64,000 bases of DNA from Kineosporiaceae bacterium (GCA_016713225.1 JADJPO010000003.1:930001-994000); one strand, 5' to 3'; positions 17,252-26,767 are shown, counted from the stretch's first letter. The notes: generated by a model not told the origin, from the letters alone. A program made the numbers and translations.

Positions 17252-20200
17252 GCCGGGACCGCCTGGTGCTGTTCGAGGACCTGGACGCCGGGCGTCCCGG
17301 CCGCGGCATGCGCCTCGACCCAGCTGCCGTGCACCCCGTCGGATGCCTGCAGGGTGGTGGTGGAGGCGACCACATACGCGGCGGGGTTGACGGTGACCGG
17401 AGCGGCCGGCGCCTGGTACCCCGAGGCCCGCTGCGCTGCGGCTGCCGCCGAGCCCGCCCGCAGGATGACCCCGATCCGCGCCGGAACGGTGTGCGTGACC
17501 GCCGTGCGCGGCACTGGGTCGGTCGCGTCGATGATGCTGGTTTCGTACACCGCCGACGCGCCGGGCACCGCCGTGCCGTGGGAAGGCATCGGCGTGCCGA
17601 GCCCGTCGGACCCGCTGACCAGCTGCTCGAACGCCGGCCGGGACAGCTTCTCGTCGTCGGTCAGCCGGAACAGGTCCCCCGGCGCCCAGGAGTCCCGGAC
17701 CGGGGTGCCGGTCACCGGGACGCCGCCCATTCGGTAGGTAGCCGTGTAGCTGCGCGGGCCACCCGCCAGCTCGGTGCCGCCGAAGCGCTCGATCGCCAGG
17801 CCCAGTGGGAGCACCCGCTGGCGGGTTGCAAGCCGCCCGCGCGGGTGGGCGAGCACGGGTGGAGGGGTGGCGGCGCCGGGTGGGACCGCGGCCGGCGGCT
17901 GGTCGGCGATGCTGACCAACGGGTCGCGGTCGGGCGGCAGCGCCGTCCACGCCTCGGGCTCGAGCAGGGCGCGCAGCAGCGCGCCCAGCGGATCGAGCAC
18001 CGCGAGCGCGGCCTCGACCGGGTCCTCGCCCAAGGTGATGTCGATCGGGATCCGGTGCTTGCCGAAGAACTCGATCTCGGCGTATCCGCTGGCGCGCAAG
18101 GGCTGCGGGCCGTACAAGGTGAGCAGCAGCTGTGCCCCGATGAACGGGGTGCCGTTGCGCTTGATGACGATGCCGCCGCCGAGGTCGACGATGAATCGGA
18201 AGGGGTGCAGCACGATCAGCGCATCGAACCCCAGGTAGGCGTCGGCGCTGAACAGCCCGAGCAGGCCGGCGTCGAGCTCGGCGTGGGCGTCCAACCGGGC
18301 ACCGGTCTGGATGCTGTTCGCCGTGGTGGCGAGGTAGCTCTCCAACCGGATCCGTGGGTTGTCCCCGGCGGCGAGAGCGATCGTCATGCGGCGTAGCGCG
18401 GGGAAGTCGGGTGGCGGCGTGAAGCGGGGGTTGAATCCACCCACCGAGATGGCGAAGGCCGGGGTGGCGCCCCATCCGATCCGGATCGCCATGTCGCCGT
18501 AGACCTCGAAGACCGCGATCCTCGAGTCGTGCAAGGTGGCGTCGATGGACAGCTCACCGCGGCCCAGGTCGAGAATGCCGACGACGTCGAGGTGGAGTTC
18601 GACGACCGCCGCCTCCGGCGTCGGCAGCACGACCCCGAGCCGCCCGAGCAGCACGATGCGCACCGGTGCGGGCAGCTCCACGATGATGCCGAGATCGACC
18701 ACCACGATCTGCGGGCTGCCCCAGCCGATCCGGGCCATCAGCCCGACCGTGAATCGGCCCGGCGCCACCGGGAAGACGCTCTGGACGTCGCTGATCACCT
18801 TGTCCGCGCGGGCGACCGGGTCGACCGGGAAAAGGATCGAGTCGAGCACCCCGGTGCGGGCACCGTCACGCAGCGCCGGCAGGTTCATGGTGCGGTTGAG
18901 GCCCAGCACACCGCCCAGCCCGGACAGGGTGAAGCCGAACCCGAGCTGGATCGGCGGGAACTCGGCGGTGAGGATCACCACCAGACTGAAACCCTCTGAG
19001 CCGTCGGGCATCCGGGTGTCGATCAGGCCGATGGCAGTGACCCGGACGACCCCGGCGATGTCGAGTTCGAGGATGCCGGCGTAGCGGCCGCGAGCAGGGT
19101 CGTTTCGCACGAACCCACCGCCGGTGACCGGACCCGCGTCGATCACCAGGCCGACGCCACGTGGCGGCAGGAAGCCTGGGACGACGTCCAGCGGGCCCAG
19201 GTTGCCGCCTGCCTCGGGGAAGGTGGTCCGCGCGGTGAGGCCGAGCCGCTCGACGGTGGCGGTCAGCGGGCCGAGCGTGAGGGTGAGCGTCGCGCCGGCG
19301 TCCAGCAGGAGTCCGTCGGGGCCAGCGGAGAGAGCGAGGCTGACCACGTCGATCGTGAGCAGGCCCAACAGACTGACGTGCAGCGGGAAGTCCGCCTCGA
19401 GGGAGGCGGCGCCGGAGAAGTAGACACCGCGCCGGTTCGACCAGCCGAGCCCGAGATCGAACTCGAACCGGATCCCGTCGGGCGGCAGCACGGCGGCGAG
19501 GAAGCCGTCCCCCTCCCCCGGGGCGAGCACGAACCGCGCCTTCTCGACCGCCCCCTCGATCTCCAGATGCAGCTCGGGTGCGTCGCTGCGCCCGAACCGT
19601 CCCCGGATGGTGGCGGTCAGGCCCTCGACCGTGAGCTTGGCCGTGTCGGCGCCGAAGGAGATCGCCGGCGCACCGGCCTGCGGTGGCAGCTTGCGGTAGG
19701 TGAGTTCGAGGGTGACGCCGCCCGCCGGACCGTGAACCACCGGCGGGCCGGTCGCCGGGAAGAACGCGCTGAAGGCGCCACCGGACAGCGCGAACTCGAA
19801 GCGTGACCCGGGCAGTTCGGCGGTCGCGCTCAGGCTGCCCTCCGGAGAGAGCAGGAACCCGGGCCCGGCGTCGCCGGTACGGCTGGTGCCGCCCTGGTGC
19901 ACCAGGTCGACGACGAGGGCCAGCAGGCTGGTGACCGGCTCCCCACCGGCCGGGAAGGACGGCAGGGACAACAGCAGCGTCGCCCGGCGCCGGGCCTCGA
20001 TGTCGTCCGCGGTCGGGGCCACTGGCTCGACGGCGCCGGTGCCGACCACCCCGCTTCCGCCGGCCATCGTCACCAGGCGGAGCAACGGGTCGAACACGTC
20101 TCGGGTGACCTGCTCCGCGGTGGCCTGATCGACGAGGCGTTGGGCGCCCAGACGGGTGCGCAGGTGGGCCACCGGGTCGGCGAGCAGGTCGCCGATCGCC

Positions 20201-20724
20201 TCGAACGCCAAGCGGGGCTGCAGAACCGGTGCCCGGGCGAGCAGAGGAAGGTCTCCGCCGGTGGTCACGACCTCGAGCGGGCGATCGTCGATCAGGCCGA
20301 GAAGGCTGAGAATCTCGTACACCACAGGCCAGCGGCCGAGGTACAGCAGGCTGAGATGCTGGAGCAGGTCCACCGACAGTGTCTCGACGACGTCCGCGAT
20401 CGCCTGCGGGTCCGCTGCTCCGGCGGCGGCCGAGAACTGCTCCGCGAAGTCGAACAGGGCGTCGGCGCCGGCCGCGAGCGCACCGACAGTGGCGACGAGG
20501 GACTCCAGGGACTCGAAGGAGATCTCATCCCGCAACGCCTCGACGGCGGCCGTCAAAGCCTGAACCGCGGTGGCCAGCTCCTCGAGATCGATCCCGGGCG
20601 CCGACCAGCCCATCTGGTTCAGCAACGCCACGAGTGTGCGATGGTCCCGGGTGGCGCCCGACAGCGGCGACAGCACGTCCACGGCGACGTCGACAACTCG
20701 CTCGAGGGCGTTGGACTCGGTCAT
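17248..20724 (-). CDS. DUF6603-type large beta-rich protein
   Basis: The 1158-residue protein starts at ATG 20724, which overlaps the upstream TGA in an ATGA. Residues 1-~280 are alpha-helical (repeated LEELATAVQALTAAVEALRD-like heptads). From ~300 to ~960 it is almost entirely alternating beta strands with amphipathic Val/Leu/Gly patterns, such as GLGWSNRRGVYFSGAASLEA, GFGFTLSGLGGVLGLNRTMN and FRFIVDLGGGIVIKRNGTP. This is the character of proteins annotated DUF6603. The C-terminal ~190 residues are Pro/Ala-rich and less ordered. The long run of amphipathic strands recalls repeating-beta-groove lipid carriers (AsmA/TamB/bridge-like), but that is an inference from composition. No signal peptide is visible, so it is probably cytoplasmic or peripheral. 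Confidence 0.85.
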   Translation of the reverse strand: MTESNALERVVDVAVDVLSPLSGATRDHRTLVALLNQMGWSAPGIDLEELATAVQALTAAVEALRDEISFESLESLVATVGALAAGADALFDFAEQFSAAAGAADPQAIADVVETLSVDLLQHLSLLYLGRWPVVYEILSLLGLIDDRPLEVVTTGGDLPLLARAPVLQPRLAFEAIGDLLADPVAHLRTRLGAQRLVDQATAEQVTRDVFDPLLRLVTMAGGSGVVGTGAVEPVAPTADDIEARRRATLLLSLPSFPAGGEPVTSLLALVVDLVHQGGTSRTGDAGPGFLLSPEGSLSATAELPGSRFEFALSGGAFSAFFPATGPPVVHGPAGGVTLELTYRKLPPQAGAPAISFGADTAKLTVEGLTATIRGRFGRSDAPELHLEIEGAVEKARFVLAPGEGDGFLAAVLPPDGIRFEFDLGLGWSNRRGVYFSGAASLEADFPLHVSLLGLLTIDVVSLALSAGPDGLLLDAGATLTLTLGPLTATVERLGLTARTTFPEAGGNLGPLDVVPGFLPPRGVGLVIDAGPVTGGGFVRNDPARGRYAGILELDIAGVVRVTAIGLIDTRMPDGSEGFSLVVILTAEFPPIQLGFGFTLSGLGGVLGLNRTMNLPALRDGARTGVLDSILFPVDPVARADKVISDVQSVFPVAPGRFTVGLMARIGWGSPQIVVVDLGIIVELPAPVRIVLLGRLGVVLPTPEAAVVELHLDVVGILDLGRGELSIDATLHDSRIAVFEVYGDMAIRIGWGATPAFAISVGGFNPRFTPPPDFPALRRMTIALAAGDNPRIRLESYLATTANSIQTGARLDAHAELDAGLLGLFSADAYLGFDALIVLHPFRFIVDLGGGIVIKRNGTPFIGAQLLLTLYGPQPLRASGYAEIEFFGKHRIPIDITLGEDPVEAALAVLDPLGALLRALLEPEAWTALPPDRDPLVSIADQPPAAVPPGAATPPPVLAHPRGRLATRQRVLPLGLAIERFGGTELAGGPRSYTATYRMGGVPVTGTPVRDSWAPGDLFRLTDDEKLSRPAFEQLVSGSDGLGTPMPSHGTAVPGASAVYETSIIDATDPVPRTAVTHTVPARIGVILRAGSAAAAAQRASGYQAPAAPVTVNPAAYVVASTTTLQASDGVHGSWVEAHAAAGTPGVQVLEQHQAVPA

Positions 20725-21290
20725 CGCACCGGCTCCGGGCGGTCGGCGAGCGTCGGCGGATCCAGGCGGACCTTGTGCTCCGTGTAGGCCAACGCCCCGT
20801 CAGGGCCGACATCGGTCACGTAGTGGAGTCGGTGAATCACTTCGGTGACCCCCGCCGCCGACGTCCGAATCGTCACCAGCCCGACGTTGGGTTCACCGAC
20901 GACCACCTTGTGCGCCTGCTTCGTCACGTGCAAGAGACCGATCGGGCGGGCTCGAGGATCGAGGGCGATTGCGTCGGTCAGGCGCTTCTCCGGCGAGCGT
21001 TCGTCGAAGGCGAAGGTGGTGCGATAGCGCCAGTCTCGGGTGTCGTTGCGGTCGGCCAGGGCGACGACCCGCCGGCTCGCCGTGGGCAGCCGCCAGGTGT
21101 GCAGCGGGATGATCGCGGGTGTCTCCAGCAGTTCGAAGAGCACCGCCCGATCCAGCAGATTGCGCTCGATCGGGTTGAGCGGTGTCCTGACCGCCGCTCC
21201 CAAGGCACTCAGAAGCTCCCTACGGGTATCAGTCGGCAACGGGGTGCCGATCCCGAGCCAACTCTCGCCACGGCGACGAACCAGACCCGC
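20721..21290 (-). pseudogene. Out-of-frame C-terminal part of the PhoD-like phosphatase gene
   Basis: This frame reads about 190 codons from RRRGESWLGIGTPLPTD through LLDRAVLFELLETPAIIPLH to LADRPEPVR and stops at 20721. The stop overlaps the next ATG in an ATGA, exactly like the other junctions of this operon, so the region is evidently translated. No ATG or GTG start exists near its 5' end, whereas the phosphatase frame runs straight into it and stops at 21209 after a low-quality tail (SAPRCRLIPVGSF). The simplest reading is one ancestral ~800-residue protein with a single frameshift between about 21210 and 21290. Whether the shift is a mutation, a sequencing error or programmed slippage cannot be told here. 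Confidence 0.65.
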
Positions 21291-23089
21291 CCCTGGATGG
21301 CCCTGGTCTTCATCTCGGCGTTCTTCGCTGCGCTGGAACACAGTTGCACGATCCGGGCCGGCGCCAGTCCGCTCGCCCCGAAGTACTCCGTCTGGTTGGT
21401 GTAGCCGTAGTGCACATCGCCGGAGAGCACCACGACCCGACCGAACTCCGCCAGCCGCCGCAGGATCGATTGGTAGGTGAAGCGGTTGACGCCCCAGGAT
21501 TCGTTGTCCGCCGCCCGGCCGCCACGGATCGGGTCGACCGCCTTGACCGACTTGTACATCTGCAGCCGCGGCTGGAGTTCCCTCTCGACGAACGGATGAC
21601 CCAGGACCGGGGCCGGAGCGACCACGATGCGCAGAATGGTGTCCGTGGGCACGTTGGGCCGGTACGCGGACAACTGCCGATCGAGCTCGGCCTCGGTGAT
21701 CAGACCTGCCGACAGGGGGCCCACCGAGGCATAGTCCCGCCAGGTGCGGCTGTCCAACGCGATCACCAGGTGCCCCACGGCCGGGAGCGTCCAGTCCCAC
21801 TTCATTCGCCTCGCGACGTTGGCGGGCAGCCCATGGTCCGCGGACAGCCCGAGTTCCACGTCGACCACGGTCGGGTCTCTGTGAATGGGTGGGTCGCCCG
21901 CGGGCACCGGGAGGGTCACGGCGTCCAGCAGCGCCAGCGGAGTGCCGGACTGGAAGCGAGCGGGATCGTTGCCCCAGGCCTGGAACACGGCGAAGGCCAG
22001 CAACCCATTGCGCACGATCCGCTTGAGCGGAGGGTTGGAGCGGGAGTCCTCTGCCCAGAGCCCGTCGAGGTTCCAGTCGTCGCTGATCTCATGATCGTCG
22101 AACATCATCATCGTGGGGACGTTGGCGAGCACGCGGCGCACTCGTCGCAGTGTTCCCACGAACGAGAGCAGCTCCTTGCGCTGCTTGCGCTCCTCGTGTG
22201 CCAACCAGAACTCGACCGGTGCGGTCCCGACGGTGGCGCTGCCATTCGCTGCCCGGGGCCACACCTCGTCCGACCAGCACATGATGTACATGGCGGCGAA
22301 CTCGGCGAAGAACATCAGGTGATTCATGCCTTCGTCGCTGGAGAGTTTGGACTCGGTGTCCAGAAACCCCTTTCGCCGTGTCCCCGGGGCTACCTCGGCC
22401 GCGGTCATGACCACGGTGGAGGCACCGGATCCACGGGGGAACTGCTCCTGCGAGGCGGCCGCGCAGAACGCACCGCCGGCCTCCTGCAGGGTGGCGAGCA
22501 TGGTGAGCGCGACATCGTCAGCGTAGATCTGGTCACCGGTCAACAGGAGCTGGTGCGGCCTCGCTCGCCGTCGGTCGGCCTCCGTCGGGCCATTGTGAGC
22601 GAGCACCAGGAGACGGTCGATCATCGTCAGCGCATCCGGGCCACCGCCGTGCGGCTTACGGCACGAGCTGTGCACCAGATTCAGTGCTGCGACAGGCGGC
22701 GGAAGCATGAAAGCGGGCAGTCGGTCGGTCTCGAACCCGAGTGGCGTGCTGCCGGTGAGCAGGTCGGCCTGTCCGGCCAGGGTCTCGGTGATCCCGGTGG
22801 CCACCCGGGTCATCCGTAGGTCGTACTCGTAGAGGGTGTCAGCGCTGAGGGGCGCGGCCGAGGTCGTCAGATGACACAGGACCACGTGCAAGGCCTTGCC
22901 CAGGCTCCTGGTCCGCACCGGGGTAGACGTGAGGTCGCGGCCGGGCGGCGTCCGCAACCGCACCACGAGCTGGACATCGCACGGCTCCTTCGTCACGGCG
23001 AAGACAGCCACCTCAGTCGAGGTGACTCGCCGAAGAATCGGGCCGCAGATCAGCAGGGGCCATTCGTCAAACGGTCGCGTCAGCGCCAT
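21209..23089 (-). CDS. PhoD-like metallophosphatase, first gene of the giant operon
   Basis: It starts at ATG 23089 (GGGGG upstream) and gives 626 residues in this frame. The PhoD-like metal-binding motifs are all present in order: HSSCRKPHGG, LLTGDQIYADDV, MMFDDHEISDDWN and VVLSGDVHYGY, spread over residues ~150-560. PhoD-family enzymes hydrolyse phosphomono- and diesters with Fe/Ca. Unlike secreted PhoD, no Tat or Sec signal is visible, so this one is probably cytoplasmic. A beta-rich N-terminal domain (~1-140) precedes the catalytic core, as in PhoD_N-type proteins. The frame ends at 21209, but coding continues in another frame to 20721. The motifs sit before the break, so activity could survive. 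Confidence 0.85.
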   Translation of the reverse strand: MALTRPFDEWPLLICGPILRRVTSTEVAVFAVTKEPCDVQLVVRLRTPPGRDLTSTPVRTRSLGKALHVVLCHLTTSAAPLSADTLYEYDLRMTRVATGITETLAGQADLLTGSTPLGFETDRLPAFMLPPPVAALNLVHSSCRKPHGGGPDALTMIDRLLVLAHNGPTEADRRRARPHQLLLTGDQIYADDVALTMLATLQEAGGAFCAAASQEQFPRGSGASTVVMTAAEVAPGTRRKGFLDTESKLSSDEGMNHLMFFAEFAAMYIMCWSDEVWPRAANGSATVGTAPVEFWLAHEERKQRKELLSFVGTLRRVRRVLANVPTMMMFDDHEISDDWNLDGLWAEDSRSNPPLKRIVRNGLLAFAVFQAWGNDPARFQSGTPLALLDAVTLPVPAGDPPIHRDPTVVDVELGLSADHGLPANVARRMKWDWTLPAVGHLVIALDSRTWRDYASVGPLSAGLITEAELDRQLSAYRPNVPTDTILRIVVAPAPVLGHPFVERELQPRLQMYKSVKAVDPIRGGRAADNESWGVNRFTYQSILRRLAEFGRVVVLSGDVHYGYTNQTEYFGASGLAPARIVQLCSSAAKNAEMKTRAIQGRVWFVAVARVGSGSAPRCRLIPVGSF

Positions 23090-23467
23090 GGCACCCCCGA
23101 AGATCGGCTTGCGCAATGCTAGAGCGGGCCACTGGACAAGACCAGACCTCACCGCGAGCAGCGCCAAGTTCCGAACAGTCTGGTAGTGCTTCTTTTCCGC
23201 CGCCACAGAGCGGGCAGATTCGCACGTCGTCCGAGGTTTCGACGCCACCGTCGCGTACCCGGCTCGTCCAGTCTCGCTGCATCCGGTTGGCTGCCACGGC
23301 TCACGCGGAACTGAGCGTCACGACGACCGTGCAATGCGTCTGCGGAAGCACCACGGGTCCCTGGCACGTCGACCTGGCCGTCACAGCCGTCAAGGTCGAC
23401 GTCCTCCACGACATCGGCTGACGCCACCCGGCCAGCCGGCGCGAGCGCGAGCCCCGGCGGAGACGTG
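23090..23467. other. 378-bp stretch with no convincing gene, upstream of the giant operon
   Basis: Overlapping frames exist on both strands (for example 23116-23421 on +, 23067-23297 on -), but none has a good start, ribosome site or recognisable domain. The minus-strand frame contains a CPLCGGG motif that could be a zinc-knuckle remnant. The promoter of the giant operon should lie here; I see no clear consensus. Confidence 0.4.
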
Positions 23468-24673
23468 TCAGCGCACGGGGACCCGGATGATCAGTGCCTC
23501 GCCCTGCCCACCGCCGCCGCAGAGTGCCGCCGCGCCCACGCCACCGCCGCGCCGGGCGAGCTCGAGCGCCAGATGGAGGCTGATCCGGGCACCGGAGACC
23601 CCGATCGGATGCCCGATCGCGATCGCACCACCATTGACGTTGACCTTGTCCGGATCGAGACCGAGCTTGCGGGTGGACGCCAGCGCGACGACTGCGAATG
23701 CCTCGTTGATCTCGACCAGGTCGAGGTCGGTCGGGGTGATCCCTTCCTTGGCGCAGGCGGCCGCGATGGCGTTGGCCGGTTGGTGCTGCAGCGAGGAATC
23801 CGGTCCGGCGACCACACCGTGCGCTCCGATCTCAGCGATCCAGGTCAGCCCGCGCCGCCGTGCCTCGTCCCGCTCCATGACGACGACCGCACAGGCCCCG
23901 TCGCCGCTCTGGGAAGCCGAACCCGACGTGATCGTGCCGTCCTTGCGGTACGCCGGGTGTAGCAGCGCCAGCGACTCCACGGTGATGTCGCCGCGAGGGC
24001 CCTCGTCTGCCGAGATCACCACCGGCTCGCCTGAACCGTCGCGAAGGCTCACTGGGACGATCTCCGCATCGAAGAGCCCGTTCTTCGAGGCCTGCGTCGC
24101 CAACACGTGGGATCGCGCCGAGAAGGCGTCCTGCTCGGCGCGGCTGAAGAAGCGATCGCCCGTATTGGACGCCTCGGTGAGGCTGCCCATGCCCTGGTCC
24201 GTGAGGAAGTCCCAGAGCCCGTCACGAACCAGGTGGTCCCGCATCGTGACCGCCCCTGGCTTGGCCCCGTCGCGCGACGTCACGAGCAGGCGCGGCGCTC
24301 GGCTCATCGACTCCTGGCCGCCGGCCACCATGACGTCGAACGCCCCGGCCCGGATCAGCTGGTCGGCCAGAACAATCGCATCGATGCCGGACAGGCACAC
24401 CTTGTTGATCGTCAGCGCCGGGACGTCGAGCGGGACACCCGCGCCCAACGCCGCCTGACGCGCTGGGTTCTGCCCTGCCCCGGCGGTCAGCACCTGTCCC
24501 ATGATCACATATTGGACGTCGGCCGGCGCCACCCCGGCCCTGGCCAGCGCCCCGGCGATCGCCACCCCGCCAAGATCGGCCCCCGACAGCTCCTTCAGTG
24601 CCCCCGTCACGCGACCCACCGCTGTCCGAGCACCCGCCACGATCACGGCCGAACGGTCGCTGATGACGGCCAT
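23468..24673 (-). CDS. Acetyl-CoA acetyltransferase (thiolase)
   Basis: The 401-residue protein starts at ATG 24673 with a GGAGGG site. It catalyses reversible condensation or cleavage of acetoacetyl-CoA and related beta-ketoacyl-CoAs. The catalytic residues are all visible: Cys93 in KVCLSGIDA, His355 in GHPIGVSGAR and Cys385 in LCGGGGQGEA. Length and motif spacing are those of biosynthetic-type thiolases (AtoB/PhaA-like). It has no obvious pathway partners: the DUF6603-type operon begins downstream and the permease is divergent. It probably serves general acyl-CoA metabolism and is transcribed alone. Confidence 0.95.
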   Translation of the reverse strand: MAVISDRSAVIVAGARTAVGRVTGALKELSGADLGGVAIAGALARAGVAPADVQYVIMGQVLTAGAGQNPARQAALGAGVPLDVPALTINKVCLSGIDAIVLADQLIRAGAFDVMVAGGQESMSRAPRLLVTSRDGAKPGAVTMRDHLVRDGLWDFLTDQGMGSLTEASNTGDRFFSRAEQDAFSARSHVLATQASKNGLFDAEIVPVSLRDGSGEPVVISADEGPRGDITVESLALLHPAYRKDGTITSGSASQSGDGACAVVVMERDEARRRGLTWIAEIGAHGVVAGPDSSLQHQPANAIAAACAKEGITPTDLDLVEINEAFAVVALASTRKLGLDPDKVNVNGGAIAIGHPIGVSGARISLHLALELARRGGGVGAAALCGGGGQGEALIIRVPVR

Positions 24674-24780
24674 GACGCACCCTCCGGCGACGAGCAGGTC
24701 GTGGACGACAACCCTCACGGGCAGCCGTTGCGCAGGCAGGACTCTCTGATCCCCAGATCCTACGGTCAGCGAGCGGCTTA

Positions 24781-24940
24781 GACCCACGAGCCCTTAGCCA
24801 AGACAGGCCAGGCACATCGCATGACCTTCTCACGCTTCGCAGGTCACCCTGTTGATCATGGTTTCCACCTGCACGGACATGGCCGCGATGACAGGACCTT
24901 TGCCCCACGGCTCCCAGGCCCCCACGTAGCCCACGTCCAC
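24781..24940 (+). repeat. Diverged copy A of a ~160-bp dispersed repeat
   Basis: It begins GACCCACGAGCCCTTAGCC, contains CCTGTTGATCA and TCCACCTGC, and ends GTAGCCCACGT. The same landmarks occur in the same order and spacing at 41243-41407. Neither copy has a coding frame. It occupies much of the 534-bp gap between the thiolase and permease genes, which otherwise holds only the permease promoter. Confidence 0.6.
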
Positions 24941-25138
24941 ACGCGCCTGCCGACGGGATCAGCGGGTGCCCGAACCGTGATCCAGCAGATCTCGATCATT
25001 GCTCGACCACCCCGCCATACCCGGCGCCGGGAGTACGCGGCACCGGTCACGCCATCGAAGCCTGCGCCCTTCGGTCCACTCGCACACCCACCGTCTCCCA
25101 ACTTTTTTGGTTCTCGTCAAAGATTTCTGCCGGGAGCA

Positions 25139-25180
25139 TTGCCATCCTTAACTACTGACGTTAGTTTCATGCCTAACGTC
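25139..25180 (+). promoter_or_regulatory. Putative promoter and TetR-type operator of the NCS1 permease gene
   Basis: AACTACTGACGTTAGTT (25150-25166) closely matches the palindrome in front of the tetR gene at 32881 (AACTAACGGCGTTAGTG). It also forms part of an 8-bp inverted repeat, GACGTTAG (25157-25164) / CTAACGTC (25173-25180). A TTGCCA at 25139-25144 and TAGTTT at 25162-25167, 17 bp apart, could be the -35 and -10. The operator would then overlap the -10, as expected for repression. Confidence 0.55.
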
Positions 25181-25207
25181 GTTCGTTTTAGGGGAGAGGT
25201 GAGCGTA

Positions 25208-26665
25208 TTGTCCGAGCACAGAGTGGATGAAGCCCCGCATGCCGAGCCGCGGCAGCCGCCGGGGATCGAGCTGCACTCGATCGACTGGGTGCCGAGCGGT
25301 GAGCGGCACGGCAAGGTGTCCCACCTGGGGGCGATCTGGTTCGTCGGGAACATCAATCTCACGGCGATGGCCCTGGGGGTTGCTGCGCTCAGCGTCGGCG
25401 CCGGGCTGATGTGGACGGTGATCGCCACCCTGATCGGCTCGCTGTTCGGGACCTTCTTCATGGCCTTCCACTCGGCGCAGGGCCCGCAGTTGGGGCTTCC
25501 TCAACTCGTGCAGTCCCGTCCGCAGTTCGGCTACGTCGGCTCGGCCGTGACGGTGTGGATCTTCGCGTTGATCAGCTACGTCATGGTGAACACCTCCGAT
25601 GCGATCCTGTCCGGCGACGCGGCCAACACTCTGTTCGGCATCAAGACCGAGGTGGGCTACTTCCTCTCCGCCGGCCTGGCGGCGCTGGTCGCGCTGTACG
25701 GCTACCACTGGATCCACAAGATCAACCGCTGGCTGACGTGGCCGCTACTCGCGGTCATGGTGGTGCTCACGGTCGCCGCGGTGCGCGATCCGCAGCTGCC
25801 GCCGGGAGCATTCTCGCTGGGTGCGTTCCCGACAGCAGCGTTCATGACGGTGTTCGTGATCGTGGCCGGATTCCAGATCGGCTGGGCGCCCTACGTCTCG
25901 GACTACTCCCGGTACTTGCCCGCAAACGTCGGCGTCAAGTCGACTTTCTGGTGGACCTACCTGCCCAGCGGCGTGTCGGCGTTCTGGGTGTTCTCGCTGG
26001 GTTCGGTGATGTCGACGGCCGGCGGGCCGGACGCCACCCCCGTGCAGGCGTTCAAGGGGGCCGGGGAGCGGCTGTTCGGAAGCTTCGGCTCGGTCGCGGT
26101 CCTTGCTCTGCTGCTGGGGTTGCTGTCGGTGATGGCGATCAACCAGTACGGCGGGATGATGACGATGATCTCGATCCGTGACTCGTTCAAGCCGGTGACG
26201 CCTGGCCGGCGGATCCGGGCGATCGGGATCGGGATCATGTTCGTGATCGTGTGGGCGACCGCCCAGTTCGTCGGGGTGGAGCGGTTCAACGCCTTCTTCA
26301 ACAACGGATTGATCCTGCTGGCCTATCTGCTGACACCGTGGACGTCGATCAACCTGGTCGACTACTTCTTCGTTCGCAAGGGCGGCTACGTGATCAGGGA
26401 GATCTTCAATCCCCAGGGGATCTACGGCCGTTGGGGTTGGCGCGGCCAGGCCGCCTACGGGCTCGCGCTGTTGTCGATGTTGCCGTTCATGGTCTCCGCG
26501 CCCTACACCGGCTTCGCCGCTCACTTCCTGAACGAGATCGACATCACGATGTTCGTCGGGCTACCCGTGGCCGGCTTCGCCTACCTGTACTTCTGCCGCA
26601 GCCTCGACCTGGCGACCGAGCAGCGGCTGGTTGACGAGGAGGGGATCCTGCCTGCCGCGCACTGA
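25208..26665 (+). CDS. NCS1-family nucleobase/allantoin-type permease
   Basis: The protein has 485 residues and about 12 membrane helices. Family marks include the GNINLTAMALGVAALSVG first helix, GPQLGLPQLVQSRPQFG and YVSDYSRYLP. NCS1 (cytosine-purine, uracil, allantoin, hydantoin) permeases are H+ or Na+ symporters of the inner membrane. An ATG at 25169 is in frame but lies inside the operator and lacks a ribosome site. TTG 25208 has GGGGAGAGG 8 bp upstream and is the likelier start; GTG 25199 is too close to that site. The gene neighbours two agmatine-deiminase-family genes and a urease-like pair. The substrate is therefore more likely a nitrogen-rich compound than a pyrimidine, but this is an inference from context. 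Confidence 0.9.
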   Translation: MSEHRVDEAPHAEPRQPPGIELHSIDWVPSGERHGKVSHLGAIWFVGNINLTAMALGVAALSVGAGLMWTVIATLIGSLFGTFFMAFHSAQGPQLGLPQLVQSRPQFGYVGSAVTVWIFALISYVMVNTSDAILSGDAANTLFGIKTEVGYFLSAGLAALVALYGYHWIHKINRWLTWPLLAVMVVLTVAAVRDPQLPPGAFSLGAFPTAAFMTVFVIVAGFQIGWAPYVSDYSRYLPANVGVKSTFWWTYLPSGVSAFWVFSLGSVMSTAGGPDATPVQAFKGAGERLFGSFGSVAVLALLLGLLSVMAINQYGGMMTMISIRDSFKPVTPGRRIRAIGIGIMFVIVWATAQFVGVERFNAFFNNGLILLAYLLTPWTSINLVDYFFVRKGGYVIREIFNPQGIYGRWGWRGQAAYGLALLSMLPFMVSAPYTGFAAHFLNEIDITMFVGLPVAGFAYLYFCRSLDLATEQRLVDEEGILPAAH

Positions 26666-26710
26666 GGCGCGTGTGTGTCGGCCGTCGTCCGGGGCGGTCC
26701 TCGCGCGGCC

Positions 26711-26745
26711 GGAAGGGGTGGTCGGGGAACCCCGACCACCCTTCC
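26711..26745. terminator. Strong bidirectional hairpin between permease and agmatine-deiminase-like gene
   Basis: A 17-base left arm (26711-26727) pairs with a 16-base right arm (26730-26745) with one bulged G and a 2-base loop. It sits between two convergent genes (stops at 26665 and 26768). No T-tract follows on either side, as is common in GC-rich actinomycetes. Confidence 0.75.
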
Positions 26746-26767
26746 GCGTTCCGGGCTGCTCGTCCTG

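Noticed and set aside
7397..23089. Contractile injection system or phage tail operon
   Set aside because: Considered because of the giant coupled proteins, but no sheath, tube, baseplate, spike or AAA+ signature is visible.
23116..23421. 101-codon plus-strand frame before the thiolase
   Set aside because: No start signal or recognisable domain; equally long competing frames exist on the other strand.
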